The position numbers and the translations under genes are program-made. The notes beneath the pieces were generated by a model. That model did not search any database. It was not told where the DNA came from and saw only the letters and a list, made by a program, of their open reading frames with translations. From contig JAKZAP010000006.1 of NCBI GenBank assembly GCA_023053575.1, positions 14,393,280 through 14,457,279 of the forward strand: a stretch of DNA of 64,000 nucleotides. The letters run 5' to 3'. This document shows positions 22,741 through 34,629 of the stretch, piece after piece. How positions within the stretch are numbered: the stretch's first letter is position 1; the number at the start of each line of letters is the position of its first letter. This stretch comes from Branchinecta lynchi (lineage: Eukaryota; Arthropoda; Branchiopoda; Anostraca; Branchinectidae).

Positions 22741-23214
22741 TAGTCAAAGTAAAGTTATTTTGTTTTGTTGTTTTAGAATTTTCTTGTATATGGCCTTTGG
22801 CTTTGAATACAATTATCATGCTTTTCGGCAAAAGTGAAACTGAACTTTCCATATGGTATTTCTACAGCCTTTCCCGTTGTCTTTTAGATCGTTACACTCT
22901 CTTTTCACAGAATTCGCTTCCTGCCCAGAATTGCAATCAGTCTCTCCTATTACCGTGCACATTTTGGCCTCATCAGGAACCAAGCACTTGAGGTTTAAAA
23001 ATCTGAAAGAAAAAGACGCACGAGTTTTTTCTCTAAGCCATATCCTTTGAAAATCTAATGATAAGATGTTTCGAACATAAACACGAAAAGGAAAAATCAT
23101 TCCGACCATTCAATTTTAGAAGAAACGCCGTTTCTACTAGCTTATCCAACAACGCTTTTAGCCAGGCAAAAAGAAATAGCCACTTCCTTTTCAGCTGCCT
23201 AGTGTACAACGTAA

Positions 23215-23509
23215 GAGCGCGTTCCACCCTACTTACCGTAGTTACTACACATGAGGTCACGAATTCTGGCTTTTTGCCGTCAAGGCTGGAACGATTTTTC
23301 TATTTTCCAGCAGAATATCGAGCCACGGGCGAATCCGACCAATTACGTTTCAGAGATGCGTAGTTACCACTCTTACTACGCTCCAGAGCATAGTAAGTAA
23401 ATAGTTACTGTTTCGAGAAGGCTGGAACGGTCAGCGTAGTAACTTTTCGTGAGTTTCGAACGGAAATAGTGACTAATAGTCACTATTGTTAGAAGGGTGG
23501 AACACGCTG
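23215..23509. mobile_element. 295-bp MITE with 3-bp target duplication, copy 2
   Basis: The ends are GAGCGCGTTCCACCCT and AGGGTGGAACACGCTG, flanked by TAA at 23212-23214 and 23510-23512. The interior matches 13106 and 47806. Confidence 0.82.
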
Positions 23510-23512
23510 TAA

Positions 23513-24085
23513 GTAGTTTCAAGAATCGAAGGCTCGACCGCAGAGTTCTGAAAATTCCACCGTAGAATCAAAGTGAAATCACCAGACCGACCCTGTCCAT
23601 CTGCTTGGTTGACTAGGAAATGCTTATTCAGTGTAAACCAGCGTCTCCTGTGAGAAAATAGTCTACGAGCCAAGGAAAAATCAGCTGAAGATGTGAAATG
23701 ACATCCTGTGTGCTTTAACAACCTCTGTCGCCATCTCTGCCGGCAAGTTTTCCTAGGGGAACTATTTGTACAAAAGCGAGGAGCTTCACAGTTTTCAGTT
23801 TCCTTAATTTTTCCCCTCTATTCATGATTAATTTCTTGTGAAAACACAGACACATTTGCGACTGTTGCATCACGGAACGTAGGGAAAAACCGACAACTCC
23901 TCCGATTTCTGTTAGTTCGGCGTGGAGGAGGGAATAAATTTCCGGGAAGAGACAAATAAAGAAATTCCCACGGTGGCTCATGACAGCTTGCCGAGAAATT
24001 ACTAACATAAATCCTACGAATACGACGCAGTGGAAATGTAAGAGTGCTCTCCGCAAGAAAGACTGTTTTTATGGAACTTACAGCC
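23513..24085. other. Intronic stretch with nothing recognised
   Basis: Overlapping minus-strand frames at 23715-24102 have no domain or splice context. Confidence 0.35.
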
Positions 24086-24300
24086 TTCGGCTCAAGTACC
24101 ATTTACCGATCACTTTTCCGTGTGTCGATTAGTCGGTCGGTCGGTCCAGTGGTCACGAGTTCGGGTAGCTCCAGACGTATACCGAAACCGACCAGATTGA
24201 CTTTTCCGATGCGACCATCTGCAAGCAGTAATGTTTGGTACCGTTTCTTCGAGGGCGATGTCAAGGACGTTCCCTCGGATTTTCATTATCTTTAAACCAT
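24086..24300 (+). mobile_element. Family 2 terminal fragment
   Basis: caagtaccatttaccgatca, cttttccgtgtgtcga and a tcggtcggtcggtcc run match the start of Family 2. The arrays are absent. Confidence 0.6.
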
Positions 24301-24831
24301 TTTACTGACGAAAAATGGATAATTTTGTTTATTTGAATTTGCAAATTGACTATCTTCTTCTTCTGACGAAAAAGCAGACCACACGACATCATACGACATT
24401 TAAGGCACGAACTCGATTCGTGCCTTATCTATCCATAGGAAATTGATAAAGACAAAGCCTGGAAAGTCTCTGAAAATCCAGCACAAAGGTTAAAGGACCC
24501 ACGTCCTCGATCTCAACTAATTTTATGTATCCCAGCATCCTTGCTACTGCCTCGAGTTATCACTTAGGCCTATGATTAATATCAAGGGCTCATAAGGTGT
24601 TCTCATAGTTCAGTCAAAAGTTCCTAGACTAGCTTGCTTTCTCGATGCCCCCTTCCCACGCTATAAGCGTCCTTCTTCCACCAGATGACACGACGACTAA
24701 CGAACATGAAGTGGGGCTCTGCGTGTTTTACTTATGCAGAAAGAACACTGATTTGGTCTCAACTGGTCAGAGCAAAATAAAACTAGGGAGTAACCATACT
24801 CGTAGCACCACCCACTACGCTTGTGGTACTT

Positions 24832-25095
24832 AAAGCGAGACAAACTTGCGGGTTTAGAAATTTCTAGTAAAGCTAACATACGGTCTGCATCCATCGACTA
24901 AACAGGGGAGGTTGTATCTTTTTTTGCTGTGTTCAGAATTTTAAGTTATTGGAGCCAGCGCTGGTGCACGGTGCACGACTGATTGAGTTTCAGTAGGGAC
25001 GCTCTCTATCACTAGCGGTGCTAGTGTCGCTGCTGTTCGTGTGTGTGTCACTTTTTTCAAGTCTTGGCGCTACTCTCTAGTGTTATTTTGCTCTG
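24832..25095 (+). repeat. 250-bp dispersed repeat, copy 1
   Basis: It shares acaaacttgcgggtt, ttggagccagcgctggtgca and caagtcttggcgctact with copies at 33895-34120 and 34193-34445. Confidence 0.65.
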
Positions 25096-25104
25096 CAACT
25101 GATC

Positions 25105-26032
25105 TACCATGATACCACCATACTGTATTACTACCTATTAATTCGTACAATACCACACTTTAGTTTTGCTTAGCTAAACCGACGCTGTACAGATCCATAA
25201 GAGGGAGTGGTTTAGAGTTACCCTAAATCGAGAATTACCGAAGACTGCTCTAACAAAATCATAGAGGGCGAGAGGTGCACCGGAACAACTAACCTATGAG
25301 CACATTTTTAAGGGCGCTTGCTGCTATGCAGCGCAGCGAGTAACGTAGAGTCTGCCTTTTGGAAACAAGACCAAAGGTTTCGATGGGATACCAAAAATCT
25401 AATATCTCATCCATACAATTGGGTCCTGTCTTATCCGGACTCCTTAAGCATTTTTAATGCAAAAATTCAGAAACAGATCAAGGCCAAATAGCTAATCATC
25501 TGAGAAAACCAAGATTAGACATCGATTCAGCATGCGTGTTTACCCCTGTAAGTCATATTTGTTTTGACGAAACTGATCGAAACTTCCTGCCTTAGCTTAC
25601 TTCTGCCAAATTTCCGGTTTCTGCCGAATTCGGGAACTGCTCATCCGACATTATAACAAAGCCCAACAAGTGCGCAAGCGCTCAGAAGTGGAGTGTAAAA
25701 GTAAAATGTTTATCTCATTTTATATACAAATAGCTTTAGAACCAAGAAATTTCTCATCCCCAATAACCAAACAAGTACTGAAATAACCTAATCTGTAATC
25801 ATCCCACTTTAAATGCTTTAAAAGTAAACAAACCGCCAGTAAATCCGTAGAAATTTTGAAGATCATGCACGGATAGCTAGACTTCAAACACTGAGAATGG
25901 TTTGTCAGCCAGTCCCACCCTTTGAACCTCTTTCATTAGCAAGGTAATAACAAGTGATACCACCATACTGTATTACTACTTATTATTTCGTATACTACCA
26001 CACTTTAGGTTCGCTTAGCTAAACCGACGCTT
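25105..26032 (+). repeat. Direct repeats of about 80 bp around a 760-bp segment
   Basis: gataccaccatactgtatta...gcttagctaaaccgacgct occurs at about 25110-25188 and again at 25957-26031. The enclosed segment holds an inverted Family 1 fragment (25374-25650). It could be a partial duplication or a small element with direct terminal repeats. No coding content was seen. Confidence 0.5.
25374..25650 (-). mobile_element. Family 1 3'-end fragment, copy J
   Basis: It begins aacaagaccaaaggtttcga tgggat, the reverse of the Family 1 3' end, and breaks off in the first array unit. Confidence 0.7.
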
Positions 26033-26639
26033 CTGAATCTCACGACCGATACAGAAAAAGCTTCGTACCGTCATTCTTCGAAATGTATAACTCATCGTAA
26101 TCCTTGTATAATTCATCGTAATTCGTGCTTATTTTATAATTGTTTGAATCCTCTGACATACGTGTAATGTGACGACATTCGTCGAAATGCATAATTCGTC
26201 GTAACTCCTGTTTATGTTATAGTTATTTGATTTTCGGTTTGATATAAGTGTAATTGTAAATGATCAACTTGTGATTCGAATTGTATATAAGTTTATTATT
26301 TATGACACAATTATGACAAAGGTGTTGATGCTATTATATTTATGACGAAAAATCCAATGTTCGTCTTGCCAGTGAAGGAATTTTGAAAATAAATTGAAAC
26401 TGAAACTTGAAACTGAAGTGCAATAAACCAAATCGTAGCAGCCTAATACCCCCTTTGTCACAATTCATTAAGAACGGCATATCATCCATCATATGACAAA
26501 ACAGTCCAGTTTCCAACTGGTAATTAAAGATTAAAGTACGTCGCGTCGTCTTATTTGTTGCTGTTACACCAAATCTCCAAATCCTCATCCACAGATGTTT
26601 CTCCCCAAACATACAAGAGTTGGACTTGAGACCTGTCAA

Positions 26640-27130
26640 AGACGAACTTAACTCAAGGGAAATCTGGGCCCAGCTGCTCATGAATGGCAGCGGGGGGGCG
26701 GGGGGGGGGGGGGGGGGGTCGTGACCCATCAAATGCGTATTTACACCTTTTTTTCCTCAAGTATACCAGCTTAGAGTTTGATTCCAGTCACGGGTCAATT
26801 TTTTTTTTAATGGGCAGTTTGGGCCCACTTGCCCATGAACGGGGAGGATGGGGGTGGTTCAACTCTCTCCAACCCCTACGATCCAAAAGCACAAAGGAAT
26901 TTCACTGCCTTATTTCCAGTTATTGTCAAGTTAAAAACATTAAATGGGCCATCTGGGCCCAATTGCCCCTAAACCAAGTGGGGGTGGGGTTTGGGATCCG
27001 CAAAAAGACCCCAATGCTCACAATCCTACCAAGTTTCAACTTGATACCTGTTGATTCCTGTCACGGGTAATGAACTTTACTCCTGGGCAATCTGGGCCCA
27101 GTTGCCCATGAACGTGGTGGGTGGGGGCTG
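26640..27130 (+). repeat. Tandem repeat of about 140 bp, 3.5 copies
   Basis: (at)ctgggcccagttgcccatga recurs at about 26662, 26815, 26949 and 27090, a spacing of 134-153 bp. Each copy is followed by a G-rich GGTGGGGGTGG-like block. It includes a 19-G run at 26700-26718. Confidence 0.75.
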
Positions 27131-27299
27131 CTTCAGAGAGGTCTCGTTTTTCTCCATCTTATTCAGTTTTGAATTCATGGCAAATTTTATTTCCTAAAAT
27201 TGATTCTACAAAATCCCTTGAAAGTATAAAAAAACAGCTGTCCCAAATTCTCATTAACAAGTTTAAGAATGGATAATTAACAGTTAGAGATTGGTTGTA

Positions 27300-27599
27300 T
27301 TTCATGTTTATTTATGTGTTTTCCTCTAGTGATACTGGTTTTCAGTCACCCTTCCCTCATTTGTGTTGTTGTTTTTGTTTGGATTGATTTCGCTTCGTGT
27401 TGGCGATGTCGTGCGGTGATCTTTCTACTCAGCGTTGGGTCGATTTCGTTTTATTGATTTTCTTTTATGGAAGGGTCTGAACCATTTGACGTTTTTCTTC
27501 TCTCCGGTTCAAACCCTGAAATAATTGTAAGTGCAGAGTATAGTATTGTTAATATTTATGTATTATATAAAGTAAGAATAAAAAAACCTTGAACCTTGA
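27300..27599 (+). mobile_element. LINE-like 3' tail
   Basis: The sequence ends aaaaaaaccttgaaccttga, a short repeat tail typical of LINE 3' ends. No coding part remains. Confidence 0.4.
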
Positions 27600-28088
27600 A
27601 ATCGAACATCTAATCAACTCGAAATACAACTTTTAATTTTAACAAACTTTCCGGTTTCGGCCGGATTCCGGGCGAACGTCTTGTCTGTCGAGAAAATGGT
27701 TTTCACCATAGTCTTCAGCATGTCTTCCTACCTCTAAATCGAACATCTAATCAACTTCAAATAAAACTTTTACTTTTAACAAACTTTCCGGTTTTGGCCG
27801 GATTCCGGGCGAACTACTTGTCTGATGACAAAATGGTTTCCACCATCGTGCTCAGCATGTCTTCTTACCCCACAGTCGAATGTCAAATCAGCTGTTTCAA
27901 AATATTTGTTTGCCCCTTAATTTGAACCCCCACCCCTAGATGTAGGGCTACATAGCCCATCGACGAACTCGACTGGTACGACGACCCAACGGATCTTCAC
28001 ACCAAGTTTCATCAAAATATCTCATTCCCTTCGAGAGTTATCGTGCTTAAAGACGGACAGACGGACTACTTTTGCGATGTCATAGGTA
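27600..28088 (-). mobile_element. Family 1 fragment, copy K
   Basis: It has inverted array units (ccggattccgggcgaac) and the GTCCGTCTTT/gatgtcataggta 5' block. It lacks the terminal GGGATCCC. Confidence 0.7.
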
Positions 28089-28107
28089 AGGGTTCGGAAA
28101 GGGGTTA

Positions 28108-29224
28108 TAAACAAGATCAAAGGTTTCGATGGGATCCCAAAAGTTCAATATCTGATCCAGCCAACTGAGTCTTGTTTTAGCCAGATCCAGTCATCGCCAG
28201 ACTCCTTGAACATTTTTACTATTAAAATTCAGAAACAGATTAAGGCCAAATAGCTAATCATCTGAGAAAACCAAGTTCAGATATCCCTATAACACATATC
28301 TGTTTTGACGAAAACTTCCTGCCACTTCTGCCAATTTCCCGGTTTCGGCCGAACTCCAGAACTAATTGTCCGGCGAAAAAAGAAAGCTCCAAAACGAACT
28401 CAGGGTATCTTCTTTCCCCAATAATGAACATGTAATCAACTTCAAATAGAAATTTAACTTATAACAAATTTTCCGACTCCAGCCGGAATCCGGTCGAACT
28501 CTATGTCCGGGTAAAATATGATTGTGAGACACGGATTCAACATCTCTTCTCACCCCTAAATCGGTTATCTAATCTACTACAAATAAAACTTTAACTTATA
28601 ACAATTTTCCGGTTTTGGCCGGATTCCCGGCGAACTACATGTCCGGGTAGAAAATTGTTTTCACATAAGTGTTCGGCATGTCTTCTTGTCCTAAATCGGA
28701 CATCTAATCAACTCCAAATAAAACTTTTAATTTTAACAAACTTTCCGGTTTGGGCCGGATTCCGGGCGAACTATTTGTCCATCGAGAAAATGGTTTTCAC
28801 CATCGTCTTTAGCATGTATTCCTACCCCTAAATCGAACATCTAATCAACTTCAAATAAAACTTTTACTTTTAACAAACTTTCCGGTTTTGGCCGGATTCC
28901 GGGCGAACTACTTGTCCGTTTACAAGCAGGTTTTCACCATCGTGTTCAGCAATTCTTCTTACCCCATAATCGACTATCATATTAGCTGTTTCAAAATATT
29001 TTGTTTGCCCCTTAATCTGAACCCCCTCCCCCACCCCTAAATGTAGAGCTACAAAGCCCATTTACGAACTCGACTGGTACGCCGACCCAACAAATCCTCA
29101 CGCCAAGTTTCATCAAAATATCTCATTCCCTTCGAGAGTTATTGTGCTTACAGACGGACGGACAGACGGACAACTTTTGCGATGTCATAGGTATCCCTCC
29201 ACTTGCGTTTCGGGATCCCAAAAA
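28108..29224 (-). mobile_element. Family 1 satellite-bearing element, copy D, inverted
   Basis: It runs from aacaagatcaaaggtttcga to ccacttgcgtttcgggatccc. About six array units lie between, with near-identical neighbours around 28690-28920. Confidence 0.8.
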
Positions 29225-29388
29225 GGTGTGCGAATTTATCGACGGAGCGCTGAAGCTAAGAGCGATAAGCTTAGTAGTGAGGCTTCATAACCGCAGGACA
29301 ATATTGTTGTTGTCTTCTTTTGTAATGTGTACTATTGTTGTGTTAAGTATATGGCCCCTGGGCTTTTAAATACACTTATTATTATTAT
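29225..29388 (+). mobile_element. SINE-like repeat, copy 2, with (ATT)n tail
   Basis: It starts tgtgcgaatttatcgacgg and ends taaatacacttattattatt. It is followed at 29390-29420 by a second copy of the Family 1 start block (ccctccacttacgttttggg), so it sits between two Family 1 ends. Confidence 0.6.
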
Positions 29389-29679
29389 CCCTCCACTTAC
29401 GTTTTGGGATCCCAAAAAGGGTCGCGTGTACGTCATCAAGTTCAAAAGGTTAATTAGGTTGTGTACCCAATTCTTGGCGAATCTTTGTTTTACTATTTCC
29501 TACCAAGATTAAAACGTGAAGAAGACAATGTTTATTGTCATCAATGACAAGGCATGAATGTGTACCTGAAATTGGGAACAATGCGGTATCTGATCGTGAG
29601 GACTATGCTGAACTCTGAAGACTCAAAAGAACTGAGGCGAGAAACATCCTGCCCCTCAGCCCACGTAATTATTAGCCAG

Positions 29680-31109
29680 TTTTTGGGATTCGAAAACGTA
29701 AGTGGAGGGATACCTATTTATTTATTTTATTCAATAAAGGAGTAAGCCATACGGCTTTTCGCATAATACAAGAAACATAAACACACTTCAAGTGGCAAAA
29801 AATAGGTAAATACTAATACAACACAAAACAAAGAACATCCAGATTTGATAACTCTTTAAAACATATACATGTTTTCATAAAACTTGGTCACAACTATAGC
29901 GGTCTTAAAAGCTGGCAAGTTTTGCATAGTGACCACTTCCTCTGGTAAGTTGTTCTAAAGCTATGACCTATGACATCGCAAAAGTTGTCCGTCCATCCGT
30001 CCGCCTGTAAGCACGATAAATCTCGAAGGGAATGAGATATTTTGATGAAACTTTGTGTGAGGTTGTTTGGGTCAAGGGTAAGGTCAAGTTCGTAGATGGA
30101 CTCTGTATCCCTATATTTGGGGGTGGGGGTTCAAATTAAGGGACAAACAAAATATTTTTAAACAGCTAATGTGACAGTCGATTATAGGTAAGAAGACACG
30201 CTGAGCACGATGGTGGAAATCATTTTCTCGCCGGACAAGCAGTTCGTCCGGAATCCGGCAAAACCGGAAAGTTTGTTAAAAGTAAAAGTTTCGGCTGAAG
30301 TTGATTAAATGTTTGATTTAGGGATAAGAAGACATGCTGAACATGATGGTGAAAACATTTTCTCGCTGGACAAGTAGTTCTTCCGGAACCCGGCAAAAAA
30401 CGGAAAGTTGGTTAAAAGTAAAAGTTTCATTTTAAGATGATTAAATGTTTGATTTAGCGGTAAGAAGACATGCTGAGCACGATGTTGAAAATCGTTTTCT
30501 CGCCGGACAAGTAGTTCGTCTGGAATCCGACAAAACCGGAAAAGTTTGTTAAAAGTAAAAGATTCGTTTGAAGTTGACTAAATGTTTGATTTAGGGGTAA
30601 GAAAACATGTTGAACACGGTGGTGAAAACCGTTTTCTCGCTGGACAAGTAGTTCGTCCGGAATCCGGCCAAAACTGGAGAGTTGATTAAAAGTAAAAGTT
30701 TCATCTGAAGTTGATTATATGTTTGATTTAGGGGTGAGAAGACATGCTGAACACTATGACGAAAGTCATTTTCTCGCTGGACAACTAGTCGCCTGGAATC
30801 CGGCCAAAACCGGAAAATATGTTAAAAGCAAAAGTTTTATCTGAAGTTGATTAGATGATAGATTAAGTCAAAGTTTTATTTAAAGTTGATTAAATGTTCT
30901 TTATAGGGATAAGGAGATACGCTGGATTCGTTTCTGAATTTTTCGGCCAGTACCGTCAAAACAGATTTGGCTTACAGAGGTACAGATAGATAGATAGTTA
31001 GAATATCTGAACTTGGTTTTCTCTGATGATTAGCCTGGCTAAGACAAGACCCAGTTGTCTGGATCAAATCTTTGATTTTTGGGATCCGATCGACACCTTT
31101 GGTCTTGTT
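29680..31109 (+). mobile_element. Family 1 satellite-bearing element, copy E
   Basis: It starts tttttgggattcgaaaacg, with the usual GGATCCC mutated, and ends acacctttggtcttgtt. Its array (30180-30860) has five units. It is split near its 5' end by a LINE insertion at 29718-29965. Confidence 0.8.
29718..29965 (-). pseudogene. Truncated LINE inserted in Family 1 copy E
   Basis: On the minus strand it reads WNNLPEEVVTMQNLPAFKTA then IVVTKFYENM, the familiar end of a CR1/L2-type LINE ORF2 (W-N-x-LP...F-K). It finishes in a ttgaataaaataaataa tail. ACCTAT is duplicated on both sides (29712-29717 and 29966-29971). It must have inserted after copy E was in place. Confidence 0.8.
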
Positions 31110-31856
31110 CATTCCTGAACCCTTTTAATGTGCTTGTCACTGTACAAATTTTAAGTCCATTTAGTGTGTGTTTAAACTATATGAAAAGATTGTAGTCATG
31201 TTTATTTACAATGTTTTGTTTAGTGTTTTTACCGTGTTCTGCGAAAGAAGGAGATTAAAAAGATGAGATCCTGTTATTTTAAATATGCAAAGCACCTGCT
31301 CCACTAGTCGAAATTATGTCATAACCATACACTGACGGAGAAATTCTAAATTCAAGATGCAAGTGTTACCCTTTTGGATGTTTCGTCATCGCTTTCAAAA
31401 CTCATAAACAACAAGGCCCAAAAGGCACACGATGTCGCCCACTGCTTCCTGACCAAAGATTAAAAATTAAGTGTCTTTTTCTGTGTGTATATATGTGTTT
31501 TGTTTATTTTCTTTATTTTCGTCATTCACTCCGCCTTTTCAAAATGGCGGGTCACAAATAAATTACTTACGTACTTATACTTATGTGTATTTTACTCATA
31601 CTCCGCTGTTACCAAAATAGCAGGTCACAAATAACTAAATAAAAACAAATACATAGTAACGCTACAAGACTAACATGATTATGGGACCTTCGCGTACCCC
31701 TTGCGAGGGTCTGCGGTTGGGGACCGGTTGGAAACCAGTGGTGTAGCACTTGCGACTGTCTTATCAACCATTCGATGGGACAATGTCAAATTAAATGTAA
31801 TACGAAGTTTCTTAACAGATAACACAAGGATGCGCAGTTCAACAATTAACACTTTA
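31110..31856. other. Intronic stretch with nothing firmly recognised
   Basis: A phrase near tcaaaatggcgggtcacaaata is repeated as ccaaaatagcaggtcacaaata (about 31540 and 31610), a local tandem duplication of about 70 bp. Confidence 0.4.
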
Positions 31857-32340
31857 TATGATTCAGCATGTGTATTTACCCTATACCCTACGTCGCAAAA
31901 TTGATCAAAACTTCATTCGTTACTTCTACCAAATTTCCGCTTTCGGCCGGATTCCGGACAAACTACTTCTCTGGCAAAAGCTAAAGCTCAAAAACGAGTT
32001 CAGCATGTCTCCTTACCCCTACAGCGAACCTCTAATTAACGTCAGATTAAGCTTTTACTAAAATTTCATATTGGGATTCAGCATGTTTCCTTACCCTAAA
32101 TCAATTATTTTTTTAGCTTTTAAAATATATTTTTTTTACCTTAATTTCAAATCCCTCTCCCACCCCTAAATATAGGTCTCGAGAACCCATACTCGAACCT
32201 GACCTGCACCTTGACCCAAAGAGTCCTCATGCCAAGTTTGATCAAAACATCTCAACCCCTTCCACAGTTATCGCGCTATCAGACGGACAACTTTTACGAA
32301 ATCATAGGTATCCCTACACTTACGTTTTGGGATCCCAAAA
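31857..32340 (-). mobile_element. Family 1 5'-end fragment, copy F, inverted
   Basis: It contains one or two eroded array units (ttcggccggattccgg) and ends tacgttttgggatcccaaaa. It ends 25 bp short of the MPDZ exon whose last base is 32365. Confidence 0.7.
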
Positions 32341-32364
32341 ATAAGAAGTTATTAATATACATGC

Positions 32365-32533
32365 CTAGCTGATCAGATCCTTTCTTTATCTTGATTGTCT
32401 GCTCAAGGGCTGCCGGAAGAGGCAGAATCTCTGAGGTCCAAGCACTCGACGTCTCGGCTATTCCGTTCGTTGTGGTCACTGAGGTCCCACCAATCAGACG
32501 TTCCGTTGCCACTGACGAAAACACAGATTTCAC
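32365..32533 (-). CDS. MPDZ: MPDZ-like exon: linker end and first strand of PDZ6
   Basis: The acceptor is TTTTTCTAG. The 169-bp exon starts in phase 0 (VKSVFSSVATERLIGG) and ends in phase 1 inside the first PDZ strand: LEQTIKIKKGSDQL plus one base of a Gly codon. Vertebrate MPDZ has a matching start to PDZ6 (ERTINIAKGNSSLG, from memory). The only junction that gives the expected LGINV carboxylate-binding loop in frame with the 22284 exon uses the donor CTAG|GCATGT, a GC donor. The nearest GT, three bases further on the + strand, would put the next exon out of frame. PDZ6 is therefore split across three exons. Confidence 0.85.
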
Positions 32534-33894
32534 CTAGAAAAAGACGATAGTCAAGGTTACCTCGAACAAATGGGGAAGCTTTAGGTGCATCCCTTCTTTG
32601 CACGGTTTTACTGAAATGCAGCTTAGGATTACCAGACATGGCAATGAAAGAGCTTTAACAAGACGTGAAAAGGCTAAATCAACAGAGCTTTTTCCTCAAG
32701 CCTGGCTCGATAAACTAATTCAGCAGATTGTCAGAGTTACAGCGCGGGAAGGACTGTTTACACAGACTGGGACCAGGCTGACTGGTCGTAGCCAGCGTTG
32801 CCATGACTGCAACTGAGAAATGGAAACTAGGACTTTACTCGATTGTATAAAAGCAGATACATGGGTTAACGAAAGACTGTCTGAAGTCTTTTAGATATCT
32901 AGTTCTATAATAAATGCAGAAAAATCCACTATCATCCAACACAAAGAAATAACCAAGTTTGGTAGAAATCACACGGGGGGTACCCCCGTGGCTACTGTAA
33001 TCGTGGCACCGGTTACGGTTACTTTGAAGTGTAGTGTATAATCCTACCGATATTTTGAACTGTTTCCCCGACTTCTCGTTTGTATGAGATTGTTGTGATC
33101 GATTCACACGAGGCGGTTTCCTTTATTACCAGGTTCCAGTCGTACACCTGAGAAGAAACTTTGTTTTGCGCACGTGTCCAATTGGCTGGTTTCTGCAGCT
33201 TCTTGGAATGTCATCTTGTTTCGTGATGGGCTTTCGGGCTGAAAAGTCTTATATACCCTTAGATAACCAGACAGCCTCAATCGACGTCTTTAACCCCTTT
33301 TCGTAGTGGTTAAGTTTCCAGTTTCGAAGCGGGTCCGCGTCCAGATTAAGGGGGGCCACGGGACATTTGATTGGCTTATGTGTCAGATAGTTAATGAAAC
33401 TACTAAACAAAGCTCAGTAGACTGACAATGCTACGGCGTGGAAACACTGGTTACGGAGAAGTAAAATGATGATGGAACAACTTCAGTTTTAATCTCGAGT
33501 AACTAAAGGCGTTTTTCTGCGGCATTTTGGTGTCCCAACTATTTCTGAAAGTTCCTCGTGTAAACCGAAAAGTTGGCCACTCACAAGCTGACACTCGCGG
33601 TAAAGCCATTTGTCTGTTTCTCTGCGGTAACTCCAAACGCAAGAAAACAAAAACGAGATTCAGATAAAAACTTAAAACAAATATGCCCTTACTATTTTGC
33701 ATTACAAAGACCTTCGGTTTTATGTAGATCTACTTGACAAAGCAGCTGATTTTATTATTTGGACTCCCTTTTATTATTTTGAACTTCCGCCAAATTACAA
33801 TTTCCCACCAAACCTCGAACCACAACGAAAATCCCCTTGGGCGTTGTTTGAAAAAATTGAGCCACAGAAACCTTTTCGGCCACGAAACAGACTT
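32534..33894. other. Intronic stretch between exons at 34495 and 32533
   Basis: No further exon was identified. acacggggggtacccccgtg (32972-32991) is a short perfect hairpin. Confidence 0.4.
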
Positions 33895-34445
33895 GTGGGC
33901 CACACATACTTGACGGTTTAGAAATTTATAGTAAAGCAAAGGTGCAGTCTGCACACACAAAGGAAACAATGGAGGCTGTATAATTTTTTTGAAATGTTCA
34001 GAATATGAAGTTATCGGAGCCACCACTGGTAAACGACTGAAATTCGCTGCTATTCAGGTGTGTGTCAATTTTGTCAAGTCTTGGCGCTACTACCTAGTGT
34101 TACTTTGCTCTCGAGTAGCGCCAAGACCTATACTTTCCATGCTTTTCAAACGGGCCATAGTTGAAGCAGCCAACCATTACGTTTGCGGCATTTAAAGCCA
34201 GACAAACTTGCGGGTTGAGAAATTTACGGTAAAGCTAAGATTCGGTTTGCAAACACTGATGAAACAGGGGAGGATATATCTTTTTTTGATGTGTTCAGAA
34301 TATGAAGTTATTGGAGCCAGCACTGGTGCACGACTGATTGAGTTTCAAAAGGGACGTTCTCTATCGCGAGTGGTGTTAGTGCAGTGCTATTTGAGTATGC
34401 GCCACCTTTTTCAAGTATTAGCGCTACTGCCTAGTGTTATTTTGT
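33895..34445 (+). repeat. 250-bp dispersed repeat, copies 2 and 3 in tandem
   Basis: Two copies (33895-34120 and 34193-34445) repeat gttcagaatatgaagttat, cggagccaccactgg/tggagccagcactgg and aagtcttggcgctac. The second ends about 50 bp from the splice donor at 34494. Confidence 0.65.
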
Positions 34446-34494
34446 TGATGAAAAGTCGCAATACATCGTTTGGTGAAAAAAGAGCTTCACTTAC

Positions 34495-34629
34495 TGTTTG
34501 CTGGTATTCCTCCACTAAAACCTCTTGAGCAAGTGCTTCCATCTTTCGGACCTGAACTGCTGGTGTAGCTACGGGGACGTCAGTGAAGGCTGGTGGCGGC
34601 AACGACGATGAGCTGGTATCCAGAAAATC
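34495..34629 (-). CDS. MPDZ: MPDZ-like linker exon (45 codons)
   Basis: The exon follows a CTATTTTCAG acceptor and ends at ACA|GTAAGT. It reads DFLDTSSSSLPPPAFTDVPV followed by ATPAVQVRKMEALAQEVLVE and EYQQT, in phase 0 at both ends. The first half is Ser/Pro-rich. The second half (VRKMEALAQEVLVEEYQQ) looks helical and resembles in character the short Glu/Leu-rich segment in the same linker of vertebrate MPDZ; that comparison is an inference. A dispersed repeat copy ends about 50 bp past the donor. Confidence 0.75.
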
